Shown piece after piece: positions 5,410-7,295 of a stretch of 7,295 nt of DNA. Position 1 is the first letter of the stretch; the number at the start of each line of letters is the position of its first letter. Under the pieces are notes generated by a model, which was not told the origin of the DNA, did no database searches, and was given only the letters and a program-made list of their open reading frames with translations. The translations under genes and the position numbers were made by a program. The DNA is from an uncultured Selenomonas sp. Lineage in GTDB: Bacteria > Bacillota > Negativicutes > Selenomonadales > Selenomonadaceae. The stretch spans positions 1 to 7,295 of the forward strand of contig CALIBA010000266.1 of the NCBI GenBank assembly GCA_938045435.1. Reading direction: 5' to 3'.

Positions 5410-6420
5410 ATGCGTATAGCGGTTGACGCGATGGGGGGAGATTTTGCTCCAAAGGAAATTGTTCAAGGGGCAGTAGAGGCAGCGAAAAAGTATGGCTGTG
5501 CTATTGTTCTCGTCGGTGATGAGGGGCAGATTAAATCAGAGCTTCAGAGTGAGGATATGGCTTCACTCAATATTTCTATTGTACATGCCTCCGAAGTGAT
5601 CGGTATGGATGAACACCCCGCAGAAGCCGTTCGCTCCAAAAAGGATGCTTCCATTGTCGTTGCGACGCGCCTTGTTAAAGAAGGGACTTGCGACGCTGTC
5701 CTATCGGCTGGGTCAACTGGTGCAGCCGTAACAGCTGCACAGCTCATCCTGCATCGCATTCGCGGTGTTGGCCGCCCTGCTATCGCAACCCCGATGCCAA
5801 CCTTAGATGGTGTAACCCTCATGTTGGACTCTGGCGCAAATGTGGATTCAAAACCGGAGCACCTTGTGCAGAGCGCGGTTATGGGAGCACTGTATGCACA
5901 ATATGTCTTTGGGATTCAAAATCCGCGGATCGGACTTCTCAATATCGGAGAAGAAGCGACAAAGGGGAATGAGCAGACCAAGGAGACATATGAGCTGCTG
6001 CAAAAGGAGCAAAGCATCAATTTCAGTGGTAATGCAGAAGGCCGCGATATACCAAAAGGAAACTTTGATGTCGTGATTTGTGATGGATTTGTCGGAAATA
6101 TTGTGCTAAAATTTGCAGAGGGTCTTGCCAAAACAATTCTTGGATTAATTCGTGAGGAGATCCGCGGGGCCGGCATTATGGCAAGACTTGGCGCACTGCT
6201 TTTGCTGCCGACGCTAAGACGCCTTGGCAGACGACTAGATGTACGCGAATATGGCGGGGCACCGCTTCTTGGGGTCAATGGATGCTGTGTCATTGGTCAC
6301 GGGTCATCGGATGCGAAATCCATTGCCAGTGCAATTGGCGTTACCGTTGACTATGTGAACGGAAAGGTGCTTGACCAGATCCGTGATGCATTGGCAAAGG
6401 AGGAAGAAAGTCATGCCTGA
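5410..6420 (+). CDS. plsX: Phosphate acyltransferase PlsX
   Basis: PlsX converts acyl-ACP and phosphate to acyl-phosphate, the acyl donor that PlsY uses to start phosphatidic acid synthesis. It is a soluble enzyme that associates with the membrane. The protein is 336 aa, as expected. Family signatures appear in order: MRIAVDAMGGDFAPKEIV at the N-terminus, SAGSTGAAVTAA (99-110), DSGANVDSKPEHLVQ (140-154), LLNIGEEATKGNEQTKETY (177-194), DGFVGNIVLKFAEG (225-238) and YGGAPLLGVNG (281-291). The segment around 255-275 (MARLGALLLLPTLRRLGRRL) is hydrophobic and basic, consistent with the amphipathic helices used for membrane contact. AAGGGAG lies 6 nt before the ATG. The 3' end overlaps fabH by 8 bp. 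Its place behind fapR matches its known membership of the FapR regulon. Confidence 0.97.
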   Translation: MRIAVDAMGGDFAPKEIVQGAVEAAKKYGCAIVLVGDEGQIKSELQSEDMASLNISIVHASEVIGMDEHPAEAVRSKKDASIVVATRLVKEGTCDAVLSAGSTGAAVTAAQLILHRIRGVGRPAIATPMPTLDGVTLMLDSGANVDSKPEHLVQSAVMGALYAQYVFGIQNPRIGLLNIGEEATKGNEQTKETYELLQKEQSINFSGNAEGRDIPKGNFDVVICDGFVGNIVLKFAEGLAKTILGLIREEIRGAGIMARLGALLLLPTLRRLGRRLDVREYGGAPLLGVNGCCVIGHGSSDAKSIASAIGVTVDYVNGKVLDQIRDALAKEEESHA

Positions 6421-7295
6421 TATGAGCGCGGGGATCATAGGAACAGGATATTATCTCCCCGAAAAGGTATTGACCAACTTCGATCTGGAGCAGATGGTTC
6501 AAACAAGCGATGCATGGATTGTTGAGCGCACAGGGATTCATGAGCGCCGCATTGCAGAAGATGGAGAGCCTGTATCTGCGCTCGCTTTTCGTGCAGCGGA
6601 AATGGCGCTTGCAGATGCGGGGATAACAGGTGAGGATCTTGATCTCATCATTATGGCGACCCTTACATCCGACCGCATCATTCCTGCGACATCCTGTATT
6701 CTTCAGGATCGTCTTGGGGCAAAGCATGCAGCGGCATTCGACCTTTCGGCAGCCTGTTCAGGATTTGTCTACGCTTCCTCGATTGCTGCACAATTCATTG
6801 AAAGTGGAATTTACAGATATGTCCTTGTTATTGGAGCTGAAACGCTTTCAAAGGTCATTGATTGGAAGGACCGCAACACCTGTATTCTATTTGGTGATGG
6901 TGCAGGCGCAGCGGTTTTTGGTGCAGTTGAGCAGGGGTATGGAATACGTGCCTTTGATCTTGGCAGCGATGGCTCTGGAGGAGATGTACTTGAAATACCA
7001 TCAAGCGGAAGTCTTCATCCAGTGACACCGGAGACGATTGAGCAGCGGCTCAACTATGTTCATATGGATGGTAAGGCGGTATTCCGCTTTGCCACCAAGG
7101 TAATGGGAAGGACCGTCGAGACATCGTTGCAAAAAGCAGGGATGAAAAGAGAAGAACTGGACTTTCTCATACCACATCAAGCGAATATCCGTATCATCCA
7201 ATCGGCGGCCAAGAGACTTGACTTGCCGATGGAGAAAGTAATTATAAATATTCATCGTTACGGCAATATGTCTGCCGCATCCATCCCTGTCGCCC
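6413..7295 (+). CDS. fabH: Beta-ketoacyl-ACP synthase III (FabH), C-terminus beyond the window
   Basis: FabH starts fatty-acid synthesis by condensing acetyl-CoA or a branched acyl-CoA primer with malonyl-ACP. 294 codons are present and the frame is still open at the window edge; about 20-35 residues should be missing. The N-terminus reads GIIGTGYYLPEKVLTN, followed by TSDAWIVERTGIHERR. The catalytic triad is visible: Cys115 in SAACSGF, His255 in PHQAN and Asn285 in RYGNMSAAS, matching Cys112, His244 and Asn274 of E. coli. FGDGAGAAVF is the family glycine loop. About eight more residues lie between Cys and His than in E. coli, around the VLEIPSSGSLHPVTPE stretch. The ATG is 9 nt after AAAGGAGG and overlaps the plsX stop by 8 bp. 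An in-frame ATG at 6422 is too far from that site. Further fatty-acid genes probably follow. Confidence 0.97.
   Translation, partial: MPDMSAGIIGTGYYLPEKVLTNFDLEQMVQTSDAWIVERTGIHERRIAEDGEPVSALAFRAAEMALADAGITGEDLDLIIMATLTSDRIIPATSCILQDRLGAKHAAAFDLSAACSGFVYASSIAAQFIESGIYRYVLVIGAETLSKVIDWKDRNTCILFGDGAGAAVFGAVEQGYGIRAFDLGSDGSGGDVLEIPSSGSLHPVTPETIEQRLNYVHMDGKAVFRFATKVMGRTVETSLQKAGMKREELDFLIPHQANIRIIQSAAKRLDLPMEKVIINIHRYGNMSAASIPVA

Noticed and set aside
1..7295. Mobile elements, CRISPR arrays, phage or defence genes, tRNA or rRNA
   Set aside because: All coding space is accounted for by co-directional core genes; no terminal repeats, spaced repeats, transposase motifs or tRNA-like folds were noticed.

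Overview
All genes in this window lie on the plus strand and are ordinary core genes packed into operons. No mobile element, CRISPR array, rRNA or tRNA was seen. The gene content suggests a low-to-mid GC Firmicute: a SUF system that uses the scaffold SufU, the lipid regulator FapR beside plsX and fabH, and a Cys4 zinc-ribbon L32 protein. A Selenomonas-like member of the Negativicutes would fit the gene order and moderate GC, but that placement is inference from recall and was not tested by a search.

Region 1 (1-2112) is the end of a suf operon: the 3' end of a SufB/SufD-family gene, then sufS (cysteine desulfurase), then sufU (zinc-dependent sulfur acceptor). The three genes overlap end to end and finish at a strong intrinsic terminator. 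SufS takes sulfur from cysteine, SufU accepts it, and the SufBCD complex uses it to build Fe-S clusters.

Region 2 (about 2181-3860) starts at a sigma-A type promoter with an extended -10. It holds rsmD (16S rRNA methyltransferase), coaD (phosphopantetheine adenylyltransferase, coupled by an ATGA overlap) and a coiled-coil protein. The N-terminus of the coiled-coil protein and its position between coaD and a DUF177 gene resemble the actinobacterial cell-division factor SepIVA. This is the most interesting lead here. CoaD also carries unusual residues where E. coli CoaD contacts pantetheine.

Region 3 (3905-4696) has a perfect-consensus promoter (TTGACA, 17 bp, TATAAT) only about 10 nt from the predicted transcript start to the start codon. 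It drives a DUF177/YceD gene and rpmF (ribosomal protein L32, TTG start, 59 aa), and ends at a long hairpin terminator.

Region 4 (4707-7295) is a fatty-acid and phospholipid synthesis operon: fapR, plsX and fabH, the last cut off by the window end. A promoter upstream of fapR overlaps one FapR-type operator, and a second operator lies in inverted orientation 36 bp downstream. FapR should therefore repress its own operon until malonyl-CoA accumulates. The order DUF177, rpmF, plsX, fabH matches the conserved yceD-rpmF-plsX-fabH cluster of E. coli, with fapR and its control region inserted after rpmF.
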